The notes beneath the pieces are model-generated. The model saw only the letters and a list, made by a program, of their open reading frames with translations, was not told the origin of the DNA and ran no database searches. A program made the translations under genes and the position numbers. DNA of 64,000 nt from Schizochytrium sp. TIO01 (Eukaryota > Sar > Bigyra > Thraustochytrida > Thraustochytriidae), in assembly GCA_004764695.1 (NCBI GenBank), contig SMSO01000008.1, positions 186,001 through 250,000 on the forward strand, in the 5' to 3' direction. Positions 41,708 through 53,274 of the stretch are shown here, in pieces (position 1 is the first letter of the stretch; the number at the start of each line of letters is the position of its first letter).

Positions 41708-42967
41708 ATGATTCCAAGAGTGCTAGGTGTCGTCGGTTTGGCGACGAAGGAAGAAACAGACACTGGGTTGTTCTTCGAGGTCTGCCAAACTCTCAAGCGG
41801 GGAATTGCAAATGGCAAACTTCACGGCTGGGGTGCGCTTCGCGCATTGCACCCGAGTGAGGTTTCTGGACAGGAGCAACTACAGGGCCTGACAGCATTAC
41901 TTTTGGTCCAACTTCCAAGACACCAGTTACTTCGCCTTGACGAGATTGCACGAGCAGTAGGTGTCGAGGTCATCATTGCAATTAATCTTCATGGCTTTGT
42001 CTTGCGCGTGTTGTATGATCAAGGAGATATGACACAACCTGATTCTAATAAATCAACTGATGACGAATTAGAATCAGATCGCATGAAAGCTTACACTGTG
42101 GAACCACAGTCTGCACAAAGTATCAGGCGTGTTATGCCTTCTGGAGTTATTGAGGTTTACGACGACTTGGCGTTTACTTTTGAGGTTGGGCAACACGTCA
42201 TATTTTCGGCGTTGAGGCCTGTAAATGCCAATGATGCAAGTCATGCAATTGCTATTGAGGATGCTGGCGCATTTGAGATTATTGAAACTCGCCCATCGCG
42301 ATCCCAGTTGAAAATAGATCGCAGGGGAATTCCATTTACAAGAATAGCATCAGAGGCTGGAGTCGTAGAGCGGGTACACTTGGTGGGTCAGTCTATCGAA
42401 TCAGGTGACACAAGGTATTCTGAAGAAGCAAAAGATAGGGAAATGACGCTTACAAAAGTAAGAAAATATTATCGGCCACTGCGTGAGGTCATGGTGTGGC
42501 CTCATGATAAGGAAGGGCATGCAAGTATATGGCCTTTACAACAAACCGATCCTCAGCTATGGCAAACTCATGCATATTTGCAAGGACTCGCGGGGTTCAT
42601 TCAACAATATGGATTTACACCATCGCCTCGGAATGCAGATGGTGTACGTCTGTTTGCAGATCAATATTTACTAGATAATCAACTTGTACTTGGGGCTCCG
42701 CAAAGTATGCCTCCAATTTTGGAACCTGATCTATGTGAGTTTCTGACCCAATATGTAAACATCGAACACCCAGTTCTGGTGCGGGCACTGCGTCGTTTGG
42801 TTATAGCCATACTTTGCGGAGAGAAGTCAGAGTTTAAGCCTGGGCAGCAGCAGCTCCTGATATTGTTCCCCCTGCAGGATGTTTTAGAACTGGGCCCTGT
42901 GGATTTGGACGACCCTGAAATCGATGAGCTTTTGCAGTGTAGATTACCCCCTTATATGCTGCAATAG
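41708..42967 (+). CDS. Free-standing N-terminal half of a UBA1-type ubiquitin-activating enzyme (E1-like, lacks catalytic half)
   Basis: 419 residues from ATG 41708; the frame opens at a GTG 27 bases earlier and is closed by TAG above that. The order matches the inactive-adenylation half of UBA1. LTALLLVQLPRHQLLRLDEI and GVEVIIAINLHGFVLRVLYD match the strand-helix-strand ending in LFCDFG. VIEVYDDLAFTFEVGQHVIF starts a first catalytic-cysteine half-domain (FCCH). LQGLAGFIQQYGFTPSPRN matches the GFQALHQF...GRPPRPRN stretch, and LLILFPLQDVLELGP the YFDALECLP end. The frame stops there: the active adenylation domain, catalytic cysteine domain and ubiquitin-fold domain of a complete E1 (about 1050 residues) are absent, and the first Rossmann segment is shortened. 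Known: the two E1 halves normally form one pseudo-dimeric active unit. Inference: a regulatory pseudo-E1 or one partner of a split E1. Confidence 0.75.
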   Translation: MIPRVLGVVGLATKEETDTGLFFEVCQTLKRGIANGKLHGWGALRALHPSEVSGQEQLQGLTALLLVQLPRHQLLRLDEIARAVGVEVIIAINLHGFVLRVLYDQGDMTQPDSNKSTDDELESDRMKAYTVEPQSAQSIRRVMPSGVIEVYDDLAFTFEVGQHVIFSALRPVNANDASHAIAIEDAGAFEIIETRPSRSQLKIDRRGIPFTRIASEAGVVERVHLVGQSIESGDTRYSEEAKDREMTLTKVRKYYRPLREVMVWPHDKEGHASIWPLQQTDPQLWQTHAYLQGLAGFIQQYGFTPSPRNADGVRLFADQYLLDNQLVLGAPQSMPPILEPDLCEFLTQYVNIEHPVLVRALRRLVIAILCGEKSEFKPGQQQLLILFPLQDVLELGPVDLDDPEIDELLQCRLPPYMLQ

Positions 42968-44349
42968 GAGATGATATTGTATGTGCTGGGTCCCTAAGTC
43001 CTCGCTTTTAATAGGAGAAACACAGACTCGATGCTGCAATCTTAAAGAAGCCTTTATAGGGATGCGATCTTTTCTGTTTCTCATTGGCTTTCTACCTTTG
43101 GTGTACAAAGTTACTTTGTGTTTCTTCAACAGTACCTTTGATGTTGAGAAGAAAAAGAAGATAAAGCACGCGTGCAGATCGTGTATAGATATTCACATGG
43201 GTAAGAAACAGATATTCTCCTTTAAAAAAAAGCGCAAAAAGTCAAACAAAACTCAATCTACTATTGTAGCGCTGGTTGAGGGTGATTATAATCTAGAGCG
43301 AATATATTGAATAAATATTTAGTCTGTTACTCTGGCTCCATGCACGAGCTGATTCGCACAAGTATCCTGATTATTTCAATTGGTCTTGGAGGGTTCACCA
43401 CTGAAAGATATTGTCATTGCATCAAAAGGAATAACAACAGAACGCATTTAATGAATGTGGCAGTCAACCTCAGTCATACACACGGGAAAAAGTGCCAGCT
43501 GGCCAGCTAAAAAGCCATATTTAAAGTCCAGAAACTCACTCAACTCATCTGTAAATACGCTCCAATGAGACCATGTGCTACTCAGCTACTTATTGAGTAA
43601 TCTGTCTTCATGTTCTGCGGAGTGAGTTTGCAGTTTTCTGTCATCTGGAGAGACATGATCTTTTCTTATTCGAATTTAAAATAATCACTTTGTCTAAACT
43701 TTGACTTGAACTTGAGTTGAACAGGAAAAAGAAAAGTACTGTTTGTGACCTCGGTTTTTATACGAAGGAGGCCAGTCAATGCCACTTATCAAGAATTAAT
43801 TCTTTCAGATCTTGTTGGAGTTTTTAATAAAGCGTTGATGCCCAAACAAGAACTACACAGCACCTACCTACCAACGTATTCTCAGTCCTAGGTAAGTGCT
43901 TTGGCGTGAGGATGGAAACTACTTGCTACCTACTAATACCTGATTAACCGATAGCTGGTACCAACTGGACCAAACAAAACACTGGGAAGCCATAGGGGGC
44001 ATCTGCTGACATCTAGTCACGGCTTCCAGATGAATGTTTCTCTGTCAACTGGCCTTTCTCTTTCTTATTCATGAATAATAGCTAGTATGAGGAACTGGCT
44101 GCTAATAGGGCTATAGAGGCCTGTGACAGAAACAATACTACTCATTCTCTAAAAAGATCATCTTAGAAAGCTGATCACTCTCTCTTATCAGTCAAACAGG
44201 TTTCCTATCATTAAGGCATATCTAAAAGCGTATTCTCATAGAGTTCTTTCATGCTCTTGTTTTCATTCTGAGGGAAAAGCAAACACCATCGTTACTTTGT
44301 TCAGATCTAAAAGTAAGTTAAGTGAATAAACCATTTTTTCTTGTTTCTT

Positions 44350-44395
44350 CAATGAGCACCTTAGCAAGTTGGCAAGCCAAAGCAATCACTACTTA
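44350..44395 (-). repeat. Dispersed repeat copy 6
   Basis: The minus strand reads AGTGATTGCTTTGGCTTGCC then AACTTGCTAAGG and, further on, CATTGAAGAAACAAG. Confidence 0.5.
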
Positions 44396-45007
44396 AATAT
44401 ACTTTGAAAACATTCAAAAGGTGCCACCACTGGCATGGGAAAACTCAAAGAAACTATGAATTTTTTTGAAATTTTTGGCTTTCTAGTTTTAAAAACATTA
44501 TTCTAATATTATACATTTAAAAAAAGAACAAAAAAAACAGTGCATCTCTGCTCAGGTAGTAGTATGGTATGTGGAAAGCCCCGGTCCGATTAAGTGATTT
44601 GGTTCTTCAGGTGTAGTAGGTCTACTGCAGAAAAAGACCCTCACCATCAGAGCCAAGCTGCTTCTCCTTTATTGATAACTATGATGCTTCAACCAAAGAA
44701 GGGCATAGGTCAGTCGGGCTCTTTCTAATTCTAATTTATTCTAATTTATTTTCTCTACTTCTACTTCTGTTCCTAGGCATGCAGGTATTTGTGGTCTTTC
44801 TTACTATTGTGTATTTGGTAGCACCTAGTATGAAGGTATGTAGGTATGTAGAGCAAGTGCGGTGGCTTTCTTTTAATTTTCTTTTAATTGTTTTATTAAT
44901 TCTTGAAACTAAATAAAAATCTATTTTATTTTGTTTCAATTATCATTATCTGGGTCATGCTACTTTTAAAATAGAATAAAATAGAATTAGAAGAAGCTAA
45001 GTATACT

Positions 45008-45052
45008 TAATGTTAATGTTAATGTTAATGTTAATGTTAATGTTAATGTTAG
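45008..45052 (+). repeat. (TTAATG)n hexanucleotide array
   Basis: About seven perfect units. It gives a Met-Leu frame that is not a gene. Confidence 0.9.
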
Positions 45053-45094
45053 TAACAGTAATTATTATTATTATGAATATAGTACTATTAGTAT

Positions 45095-45190
45095 ACAGTC
45101 CTATGTTAATAAAGCAAACAAACAATCTCAGACAGAGGCAACTATTTTCAGCTTGGGTAGAAACTCAAGCTAAAATAATCACTCACCTGG
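45095..45190 (-). repeat. Dispersed repeat copy 7
   Basis: The minus strand reads GTGATTATTTTAGCTTGAGT, TTCTACCCAAGCTGAAAA, GTTGCCTCTGTCTGAGA, TTGTTTGTTTGC: the same module order as copies 2 and 5. AGCTTGGGT and ACTCAAGCT flank AGAA, a stem of about nine pairs (one G-T) with a four-base loop. Confidence 0.65.
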
Positions 45191-45860
45191 AAGCCCTTGG
45201 GTTCATTCTTGGCAAACCCAATGAACTCTGCTTGTTCTCAAAAGTTATTAAGTCAAACTTGGAGCGGAAGATGGAAAATAACTGACTCAGACCATCCCCA
45301 CTCAGTTTAATTTTATTCGTGTAGAAGGTCATAGTCCTATAGGCGTATCAATCAATTAATTAAAAAATACACCCAAAATGGCATATTAATATTTTGAGCT
45401 GTCGTAGCCCTGCTAGCTTTACCTCTAGCACGAGATTTGAAGAATTAAAAAAAACAATGTTAGTTAGTACTAGCTAGCAATTACCGAACTATTACTGCCC
45501 AAGTTATTTCTCTATAATAATTAAATTAAAATTCTTACGTATGATAATTTCCCCCCCAGAAAATCAACTCCGCTGCCTATATCTTAGAGGCCATAGAGTC
45601 TACCTTGCGGATTCCTAATGCTACTAGTAATACTACTTTTCCTATTACTACTACGACCAGTATTTCCAAAGAGTTTTATGTATGTATCTGCATAGGTGGG
45701 CTAACTGAAGTGGTAGGTAGGGGACTAGTATCCCTCATTTTTATTTTTTTCAAAGCTTGCTTAGTATTGATACGTATACATGTTACATACATACATACCT
45801 AGGAGACTTGATTTTTTTCTTCTTTTCCTCAGCATAAGTAAAATAGTGAGTGGGTGTAGT

Positions 45861-45894
45861 ATATCTATCTATCTATCTATCTATCTACCTACAC
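45861..45894 (+). repeat. (TATC)n microsatellite
   Basis: Seven to eight ATCT units followed by ACCTACC. Confidence 0.9.
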
Positions 45895-46161
45895 AAGCAA
45901 GTGAATGTGCGAGTATCTATCATCGCATTCTCATCAGGTTTGATGGCCTCGACAGAATGAAACAACGAAGAAAGGTGCGAGTGAGTGAGTGAGTGAGTAG
46001 TTGAGTGAATGAATTCAAAACTAGCCCATGGATCGGTTGTGATAGTAGGCTGATTGATCGATTGATAGGTTGATTGATAGGTTAAGCTCGTTGGTTTCCT
46101 GCTTCTGCTTCTGCTTCTTCTTTTCCTTGTTCTTTTCCTTCTCCTCCGACCGAAATCGATC

Positions 46162-46295
46162 ACATACAAACATAGATACATACATAGATACAAACATAGA
46201 TACATACATAGATACAAACATAGATACATACATACATACATACATACATACATACATACATACATACATACATACATACATACATACATACACAT
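46162..46295 (+). repeat. CATA/GATA compound repeat cluster
   Basis: About 130 bases of ACATAGATACATACATAGAT-type units ending in (CATA)n. Antisense frames through it give repeating Tyr/Val/Cys/Met peptides and are not genes. Confidence 0.9.
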
Positions 46296-46484
46296 ATATC
46301 ATGCTCCAGAGAGCTTACATCTCTAGAGAGGGAAAGGGAAAGGAAAGCAGGCCATGGACTACCTACTTAGTACTATTACTACTGCTCCTATCAAGAGGCA
46401 AGATAGTGGTATTAAGAAGCAAGATAGTAGTAGTAGCATTGGTATTGTTAGTGCTACCATCGGTATTAGTAGCATTGGAGATGA

Positions 46485-46540
46485 ATAAATAAATAAATCA
46501 ACAAATAAATAAATCAACAAATAAATGAATAAATAACTTT
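46485..46540 (+). repeat. AATAAATAAATCAAC repeat
   Basis: Imperfect AATA units with three interspersed TCAACA blocks, about 170 bases before the start of the RRM gene. Confidence 0.75.
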
Positions 46541-46701
46541 ATTTAAATAAATATATATTAATAAATATGTTCCTACATTGGTGAGAAGGGCAAAGAAAAC
46601 AAGGAAAGCAGAGAAAGCAGAGAAAGCAGAGAAAGCCAAAGAAAGCAAACGCTATCGAGCGCCCTCCGAGGCGCAGAGACCCATCGCAGCATAGGCACCG
46701 C

Positions 46702-49431
46702 ATGGCAACGGATACCATCGCGGGCGCGGAAAAGCCCTCCGCGACCGCCTTCGCGGCAGGCTCTGCCTCTTCCCCCTCTTCCTCCTCTTCCTCTTTGCCC
46801 GTCGCTGATGCTGGCTTGCACGCCGCCATGGGCCTCCACGAAGAGCACAGCGCCCACCAAGACGGCAACGGTGTGAGCGACCTCGAGACTCACGGCGGGA
46901 AAAGGCCTGACGTTGACAGGAATGAGGACGATGTCATCGGCAAAATTAGCTTCAGCAACGGCCAGGATGCAGATGTCACCATGGCCAGCTCCACCGCAGG
47001 ATTCTCACCAGAGGAGCAGCAGCAGGGGCCAGGATCTTTCGCATCAACGTCGACCGCAGAGCAGTTTCATCAAACTCAGCACAAGGACGAAATCGAAGAC
47101 GAGGACGATGAGGGGCTTGAGGGCTTCGCTGATTTCGAGCGGGAGTTCGAGCACATCCACAACGAACAGGATCAAGACTATCACCATATTCACAATGGTC
47201 TCACAGATATCGGATTCCGTCAAGATGGCCAGCAACAGGCAGGAGATCAGAGCGAGGAGATCAGCCGCGACGAAACCGGAGGCATCGCGCAAGTAAGCGA
47301 TGACTTTGGAGTGCTCAAGCTCATTGACGAGGGCCAGGACGCATCCAACGCGGAAGCTCTAGAACGGCAAATGCACATGCAAATTCAGCATATGAATGGC
47401 ATTTCAACCGAGGGTGATCATGAGGACGCTAAGTCTCGCACTAGCGATCATCTCCCCGATATGCACAACACTAACACTAGCATCAGCAGCAGCCGTGGCA
47501 GCAATAGTCGCAACAGCAACAGCAGTCACGACAGCCTCGGAAGCCATGGCGGTCTGGTCTCTGCAACCTTACCCCCTCCTCCTCCTGTTCTCTCTGACGA
47601 CCTCGAACCTCTGCGCCCCCCCTCCTCTCCACTGGAGCCTCGCTCCGCGCTCTCCGCAACCCTTGGTCCTAGTGCCGCTTCCTCTCCAGCCGGTATGAAC
47701 GGCCTCAGAGCTGGTAGCAACAATAACACCAACGCTAACGGCGGCTTTGGCGACATGGATCCCGTACGGTCTTCGCGTAGTGTCAGCGGATCTCCTGTTT
47801 CATCCTTGAACTGGGATGCGCCTCTAACTGGCGGCAGCAGTGGCGTGAACTCGGTACTTGGGGATGTACACTCTCCGTTGGGCTTCAGCAACCCGTTCAC
47901 GCCTGAAGAGCTGTCTCGCGTCCCCCGAAGTGGAACCGAGGCCCGCAAGAACCGCCGCTGGACCGTAAACGTACCTTCACTTTCTCACTTTGGTACTGAA
48001 GGCGGTCTTGACGGTCTTGACGGTCTTGATGGCCTTGATGGTCTCGACGGCCAGGACAATGGCCTATATAGTCTTAACCTTCCTCCCGTGGGGGAGGGCT
48101 CAGGCTCTTCAGGTTCAAGCTCAGGCCAGCGCGGCGGTCTCACCCTCGGGGACCAAGGGGGCTACCTAAACGCGAATACGATGCGGGAGCTAGAGCACAT
48201 TGAACGCGAAGAGACACGGTTGAGCCTTCGACTCAGGGGACTGCGGCAACGCAAGCTTCAAATCCTCGCAAGTGCAGGTGTACCGCTTGCCAACGAAATG
48301 GCGCCCCTCGTCGTGCCCAACGTCACGCCACCGCCGCCTCCTCCGCCTGACCTCAGCCCGCCGCCAAGCCCAAGCCCAGCGCCTGTGTATCAACCGCACC
48401 AAATTCACCGGCTCCACCAGCAGCTCCACCAGAACAGTGCTAATAACAACACCAACGTGGCGACGCGACGATTCTCCGCTTTTGATGCGGGATCCTCAGG
48501 ATGGGTGACGCAGGCCGGTCAGTTCTCACAAGGAGCGGTTGCATCGCAAGCGGCGCTGCGCAAGACAAACAGTGACGAGGCATCCTCAGCTGCAGGAGGA
48601 GCCATGGGTGAAGACAGTTTTCCTATCCCATCTCTGCACACAACGCCTCTGAATGCGACGTCCTCTTCGTGGGAGGCAGGGCGCTCACGCAGACACACTG
48701 TAGGAGGTAACCCTCCGGAGACACCAGGGATGCCTTCCGCAGGCTTCTACAATCCTGGATTTGAAGCAGTGGGTCCAGACGGACGCTTTCATGTAGGATA
48801 CATGCAGGGGTCTATGCAGCCTCAGCAACAGCAGCAGCAACAACATGGTCCTGGGGAATACTATTATGGATCGCAGGTGGGCCAAAACTTAGCCCAGCAA
48901 GGACACCCTGGACGTGTGGGTTCTCCTATGGGTTATGTATCTCCTTCCCATGCGGGACAGCCTATGGATCAACGGATAGACGGAAGCTCGCCCAATGGAC
49001 AGAATATCTCTGGGCTCTCGCGTCACCGCACGCCGCAGCCAGGCGCACCTCCACAACATCTTGTGCAACAGCAACAGCGCCAGGTGGCTGCTCATAATGG
49101 TGCTGCCAACAGCATGTCTGCTGCGGCAAAACAGGCAACTGGACCCTCTGGAGCTAATATCTTCGTGTTTAACTTCCCACGCAGCTTCGAAGACAAGGAT
49201 CTGGAGGCCGCATTTGCGCCTTTCGGCAACATCCTTTCAGCTACTGTCTTTATTGATAAGGCCACATCCAAATCCAAGTGTTTTGGATTTGTTTCTTACG
49301 ACAGCGTGGAGAGTGCCCAAGAGGCCATTAATAAAATGAATGGGGCTACTCTTGGTGGGAAGGTGGTGAAGGTCCAGATCAAGCGGGAGCGAAGCGCTCG
49401 CAGTGATAACCCACAGGACCATGGCGCCTAA
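46702..49431 (+). CDS. CELF/Bruno-like RNA-binding protein with one C-terminal RRM
   Basis: 909 residues from ATG 46702, intronless. The only folded domain is an RRM at about residues 813-890 near the C-terminus: ANIFVFNF (RNP2), FGNILSATVFIDK, SKCFGFVSYDS (RNP1), AINKMNGATLGGKVVKVQIK. The spacing and wording closely match the third RRM of CELF/Bruno proteins. The upstream 800 residues are low complexity: Ser/Asn runs, Pro-rich blocks (PPPPPPPDLSPPPSPSP), Gln-rich stretches, a GLD tandem at 48006-48055, and a short charged helix near residue 500 (ELEHIEREETRLSLRLRGLR). Known: CELF proteins bind U/G-rich RNA to control splicing, translation and decay. Inference: an RNA regulator with a phase-separation-prone tail. 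CELF RRM1 and RRM2 are absent. Codons are clearly more GC-rich than in genes to the left. Confidence 0.88.
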   Translation: MATDTIAGAEKPSATAFAAGSASSPSSSSSSLPVADAGLHAAMGLHEEHSAHQDGNGVSDLETHGGKRPDVDRNEDDVIGKISFSNGQDADVTMASSTAGFSPEEQQQGPGSFASTSTAEQFHQTQHKDEIEDEDDEGLEGFADFEREFEHIHNEQDQDYHHIHNGLTDIGFRQDGQQQAGDQSEEISRDETGGIAQVSDDFGVLKLIDEGQDASNAEALERQMHMQIQHMNGISTEGDHEDAKSRTSDHLPDMHNTNTSISSSRGSNSRNSNSSHDSLGSHGGLVSATLPPPPPVLSDDLEPLRPPSSPLEPRSALSATLGPSAASSPAGMNGLRAGSNNNTNANGGFGDMDPVRSSRSVSGSPVSSLNWDAPLTGGSSGVNSVLGDVHSPLGFSNPFTPEELSRVPRSGTEARKNRRWTVNVPSLSHFGTEGGLDGLDGLDGLDGLDGQDNGLYSLNLPPVGEGSGSSGSSSGQRGGLTLGDQGGYLNANTMRELEHIEREETRLSLRLRGLRQRKLQILASAGVPLANEMAPLVVPNVTPPPPPPPDLSPPPSPSPAPVYQPHQIHRLHQQLHQNSANNNTNVATRRFSAFDAGSSGWVTQAGQFSQGAVASQAALRKTNSDEASSAAGGAMGEDSFPIPSLHTTPLNATSSSWEAGRSRRHTVGGNPPETPGMPSAGFYNPGFEAVGPDGRFHVGYMQGSMQPQQQQQQQHGPGEYYYGSQVGQNLAQQGHPGRVGSPMGYVSPSHAGQPMDQRIDGSSPNGQNISGLSRHRTPQPGAPPQHLVQQQQRQVAAHNGAANSMSAAAKQATGPSGANIFVFNFPRSFEDKDLEAAFAPFGNILSATVFIDKATSKSKCFGFVSYDSVESAQEAINKMNGATLGGKVVKVQIKRERSARSDNPQDHGA
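48006..48055 (+). repeat. In-frame GLD tandem repeat
   Basis: Five nine-base units GGTCTTGAC with third-position drift, coding GLDGLDGLDGLDGLDG in the RRM protein. Confidence 0.85.
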
Positions 49432-51885
49432 TTAATCGCTCATCTTGTCTGTGTTGTCTGTGCCGTTCGAATATCTGGTTACTGGCTTGTCTGAATATCC
49501 GTCTGTATGTCTGTTGTGTCTATACGATCTGCGGAGTGGATTGTTTTCTTCTCTTCTTCTCCTGCTCCTATTACACCACCACCTCCTCCTCCACTTCTTT
49601 CTATTCTTTCTTTTAACTTCATTTTGCTCTCATCAAGTGAGCGTGCAAGGCTGATATATCTGAAAATTGAGACTCTACTTTAGCCAGCAGGTCAGTCAAC
49701 CTACTTCTAAAGCTGCTTTGACGCCGAGAGGAGCAAGTTTGCTTTCTTGATTTCCTTCTTCTGTTTTTTTTTTTTTTTATAAAATAAAAGAAAGAAACAT
49801 AACGAAACAATCTGCCAAACAGAGATTTACTCTTTGCATTTTCTCTCTCCCGACGCTTTTATGTAGGTAGTACTGCAGTATGGCCTGTGTTCATAATAAC
49901 GCTTCCAGGCTGGTCTTTGTTTTGCAACAAGCGCTTATTCACTGAAGCTAAAGTAGAATTACTCGCTGCATGGCATGCTGCTAGTTTTCCCAACTCCGTT
50001 TCTCGTTTTTTTTTTTGCAAAGTCTTTCTCTTCACCTTCTATTTTCGGATTATTTCCTGCGCATTTCCTGACGCTGTTTTGTATTTGATGAGAGGAGGGC
50101 CTGTATTGCATGTGAGAGTATGTCATCGTCAAGCCTAAGATTGTGTCAATTTACGAGATTGATTATATCCGTGTGTACGCCTTGGAGACTCAAATCTTTT
50201 ATCTGCAACATGCGTCCATATTTTTTTTCTAAGAAAGTGTGGTTCACAGTCCCTCAGATCTCGATTCATTTATTTACCCATTTGTGCACACTGACTCATT
50301 CCTGATTTCAGCCTCTATTCACCGCCCCTACTACTACGACCCACACTGATTTGTTTCTTCCCGGCATGCTTTGATCGATTAACTTTGTGTGTTTCTCTAT
50401 GATCAATTTAACCATCCTGACTACGGGGTTTTGGCCTGTACCGCATACTATTGTTTTTTGCTGCAGTGGCTACTATTACATGTTCTACGTCATTGAGTTC
50501 TCTCCATCCCCGTAGGATTATATTCCTTCTCCTTTTACAATTTCATTCCTGCCCAAACAATGTTCAGACATCTTGTGCGTGCTTGCATGTGTACATGCCA
50601 GCAGGCTCGCACCTTCATACCCGTTTCTGCCTTTCTTTTGGGGAATATCTTCGTGCTCGCCTGCGCCTTTCCGACAACTAGCTAACTTCGCTGAAATTCA
50701 GCCGGCTTTCTCGAGATAGACCCATTGATTTTGGGAAAGTGTAATGTTTCCTACAATCTAAATCTGTCTGAGATGAATGAATGCGCTTGCGATAGGCAGG
50801 TTCACCCCAATTATACCTACAATTCTTTGATTGACTGTGAGAGAAGAGACATGTCGTGGCTATTATTTGCCGAGCTACACGCTGCTGTTCTGTGTCTTCC
50901 GTTCAAATGTTATATGTTTGTTCGTTTCTACGTTTCGCGCACGCGCGTCCTGTGCTTGTTCTCGTCTTCCTCTATGTAGCACAAGCCTTTCACGACATTC
51001 GGAAAATATCAACGTCTCTCTCCACCGTGTGCTTTGCATTCCCATTCGTAACCTTTCCAGTATATCATCTTTGTGTGAGATTTCAACTTTTTAATCTTGT
51101 CCTCGTCTCCCCAGCCATATGTTCAAGTAGTGGATTACTATAAAACTTTATACATTGCTTTGCATAACGTTCTTTTACGTTGAAAAGACCTTGAATGCAT
51201 GAAAACTTCGAAGAGTGTACCACCATGGTACATCATTTCCATCAAACACTGCATGGCATTTGATGACATTTGGTGACTAGAAAATTCAAAAGTCTTTTAG
51301 AAGCCGTAAATAAATGTTGGTGGGTTTAAGGGAAAGCTATCTTTAAAAAAAAGATTCCTACCTTGAGTCGCAGATTTTTAAAAAATTCAATGCATGAATT
51401 TGAGGTAGGAAGGATGGCAGAGTGGAAATTTATATATGCAAGCACTCAAACTCACAAAAGGGAGATCTTCTCTATTTGAGTAGAGTATGCTTCTACCCTC
51501 CTTTTGTATTACAAAGACAAACCAAGCTAAGTTATGCAAAGAAAAATATATGAAAGAGAACAGATATCTTGTTAGGTCGACAACCAGCTTTTTGCTTATA
51601 TTCTTACTATCTATAATATATGTTACCGCTGTTGAGAAAGAGGGTGCATACAACGTATAACTACCTAACTAAATGCAAAGGACAGGTTTGTTTACCTACA
51701 AAGCAGTCAGTCAGTTAGCCAAATATGTGTGGTGAGGCTAAGACTTGATGTTTGCCGATCTCCCCCAACAGTTAAGCAAGCAGTGCAAAGATGATATGGC
51801 AAGCTCACGCAAAGAAAGCAAGGGGCGGCCCATCCATGAACGTAGACAAATAATGGGCTGATTTGTGATTAAGCACAACCTACAA
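49432..51885. other. Convergent intergenic region, pyrimidine-rich
   Basis: About 2.5 kb between convergent genes, unusually long for this arrangement here. Rich in T and CT (for example 49550-49620). A T15 run lies near 49765-49780. Short Ser/Cys/Leu frames have no recognisable product. Confidence 0.55.
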
Positions 51886-53242
51886 TTATGCAGCCATATT
51901 ATCATCCTCGCAAGACTCGCCAAGCATAGCCTCCTTCTCACGCATGGTCTCTTCCATAATTTCACGCATCAGCTCGTCCTCAGCAGCCTTGCGCTCATCC
52001 TTAATACCATGTTCAAGTAGCCAGCGTTCAGCATCGAGAGCAGCCATCGCGCCTGTTCCTGCAGAAGTAATCGCCTGGCGATAGACTGCATCTGCGACGT
52101 CTCCAGCAGCAAAGACACCCTGGACAGAGGTGCGTGTAGATGGGCCCGGGACCACGAGGTAGCCTTGTGCGTCCATCTGAAGTTTTTCACGAAAGGGCCA
52201 AGTGTTCGGGGTATGACCGATGGCCACAAATGCACCACTGACAGGGAGCAAAATCTCTTCGTTAGTATCCACCTTACGGAGCTTTGCATGTGTGAGAAGT
52301 TCAATATCTTCCGTAGTATCAGCACCCTGAGCTGCGGCGTGCGGGTCGTTGCGAGCCTCATCCGCGTTCTCGGTGTGACCCTGGAATTCCTCCACCACAG
52401 CATTCCAGATCACTTCGATCTTGGGATGTTCGAGAACCCGCTGCGCTAAGATACGTGATGCCTTGCTAAAGGTATCTCTACGGTGTACGATGGTGACCTT
52501 GGAACACATGGTTGCAAGGTGCAAAGCCTCTTCCATCGCAGTGTCCCCGCCACCAACCACCATGACCTCCTGATCGCGGTACAGGTATCCGTCACAAGTG
52601 GCGCATGCAGAGACTCCGCCACCCTTGTATTTGTCCTCGGTCTCAATACCAAGCCATTTGGACGCTGCACCGGTTGCCACAATAATGGTGTGCGTAGATA
52701 TCACTGAAGAGTTTGTGTGCAGCTTATGTGGCACTCCCGTGGTGTCACTGAGCTCTACAGCGGAGACAATATCGTCACTGAAGACGGCACCGTAACGCGC
52801 AGCTTGCTTCTGCATTTCGTAGACTACAGCAGGGCCAGTAATGTCGATGGCTAATCCAGGGTAGTTCTCCACGAGCACGCCCTTTCCACAGAGCTGGCCA
52901 TCATTAGGCGGACCCACCACCACGGGCCGCAGACCAGCTCGAGCTGCGTAAACGGCAGCACTCAGGCCTGCAGGCCCAGCACCAATGATAACAATACGTT
53001 CAGAAAGACCATCTGCATCAGGGGAGTACATGGTGAATGAGGGGGCGTCCTCCTCGTCACCGTCCTGGGATGCAATGTCGTCGTCGTCACTTTCCTCCAT
53101 TTGCGCCTCCATCTCGGCCTTGCGCTTCTCAAGTTCCTCCTCGAGCGCCTCGAGACTTGCCAAGTGAAGGTTTGCCTGAGGCGGCTCGCTCTGGGTCTTA
53201 CGCGAAGAAGAAGATGATGACACAGGGGGGGGGGTCCTGCTA

Positions 53243-53274
<32 letters not shown>

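Larger units (their letters stand above)
42968..46701. other. Long tandem intergenic region, repeat-rich
   Basis: About 3.7 kb with dispersed repeat copies (44350, 45095), a (TTAATG)n array, (TATC)n, (GAGT)n and a CATA/GATA cluster. Multiple short frames are by-products of these repeats. No continuation of the E1-like protein is readable downstream of its stop. Confidence 0.6.

Noticed and set aside
45010-45285. Frame with a repeating Met-Leu start
   Set aside because: It is produced by the (TTAATG)n array; the rest is dispersed repeat copy 7 read on the other strand.
45885-46302. Antisense frames rich in Tyr, Val, Cys and Met repeats
   Set aside because: They are translations of the CATA/GATA microsatellite.
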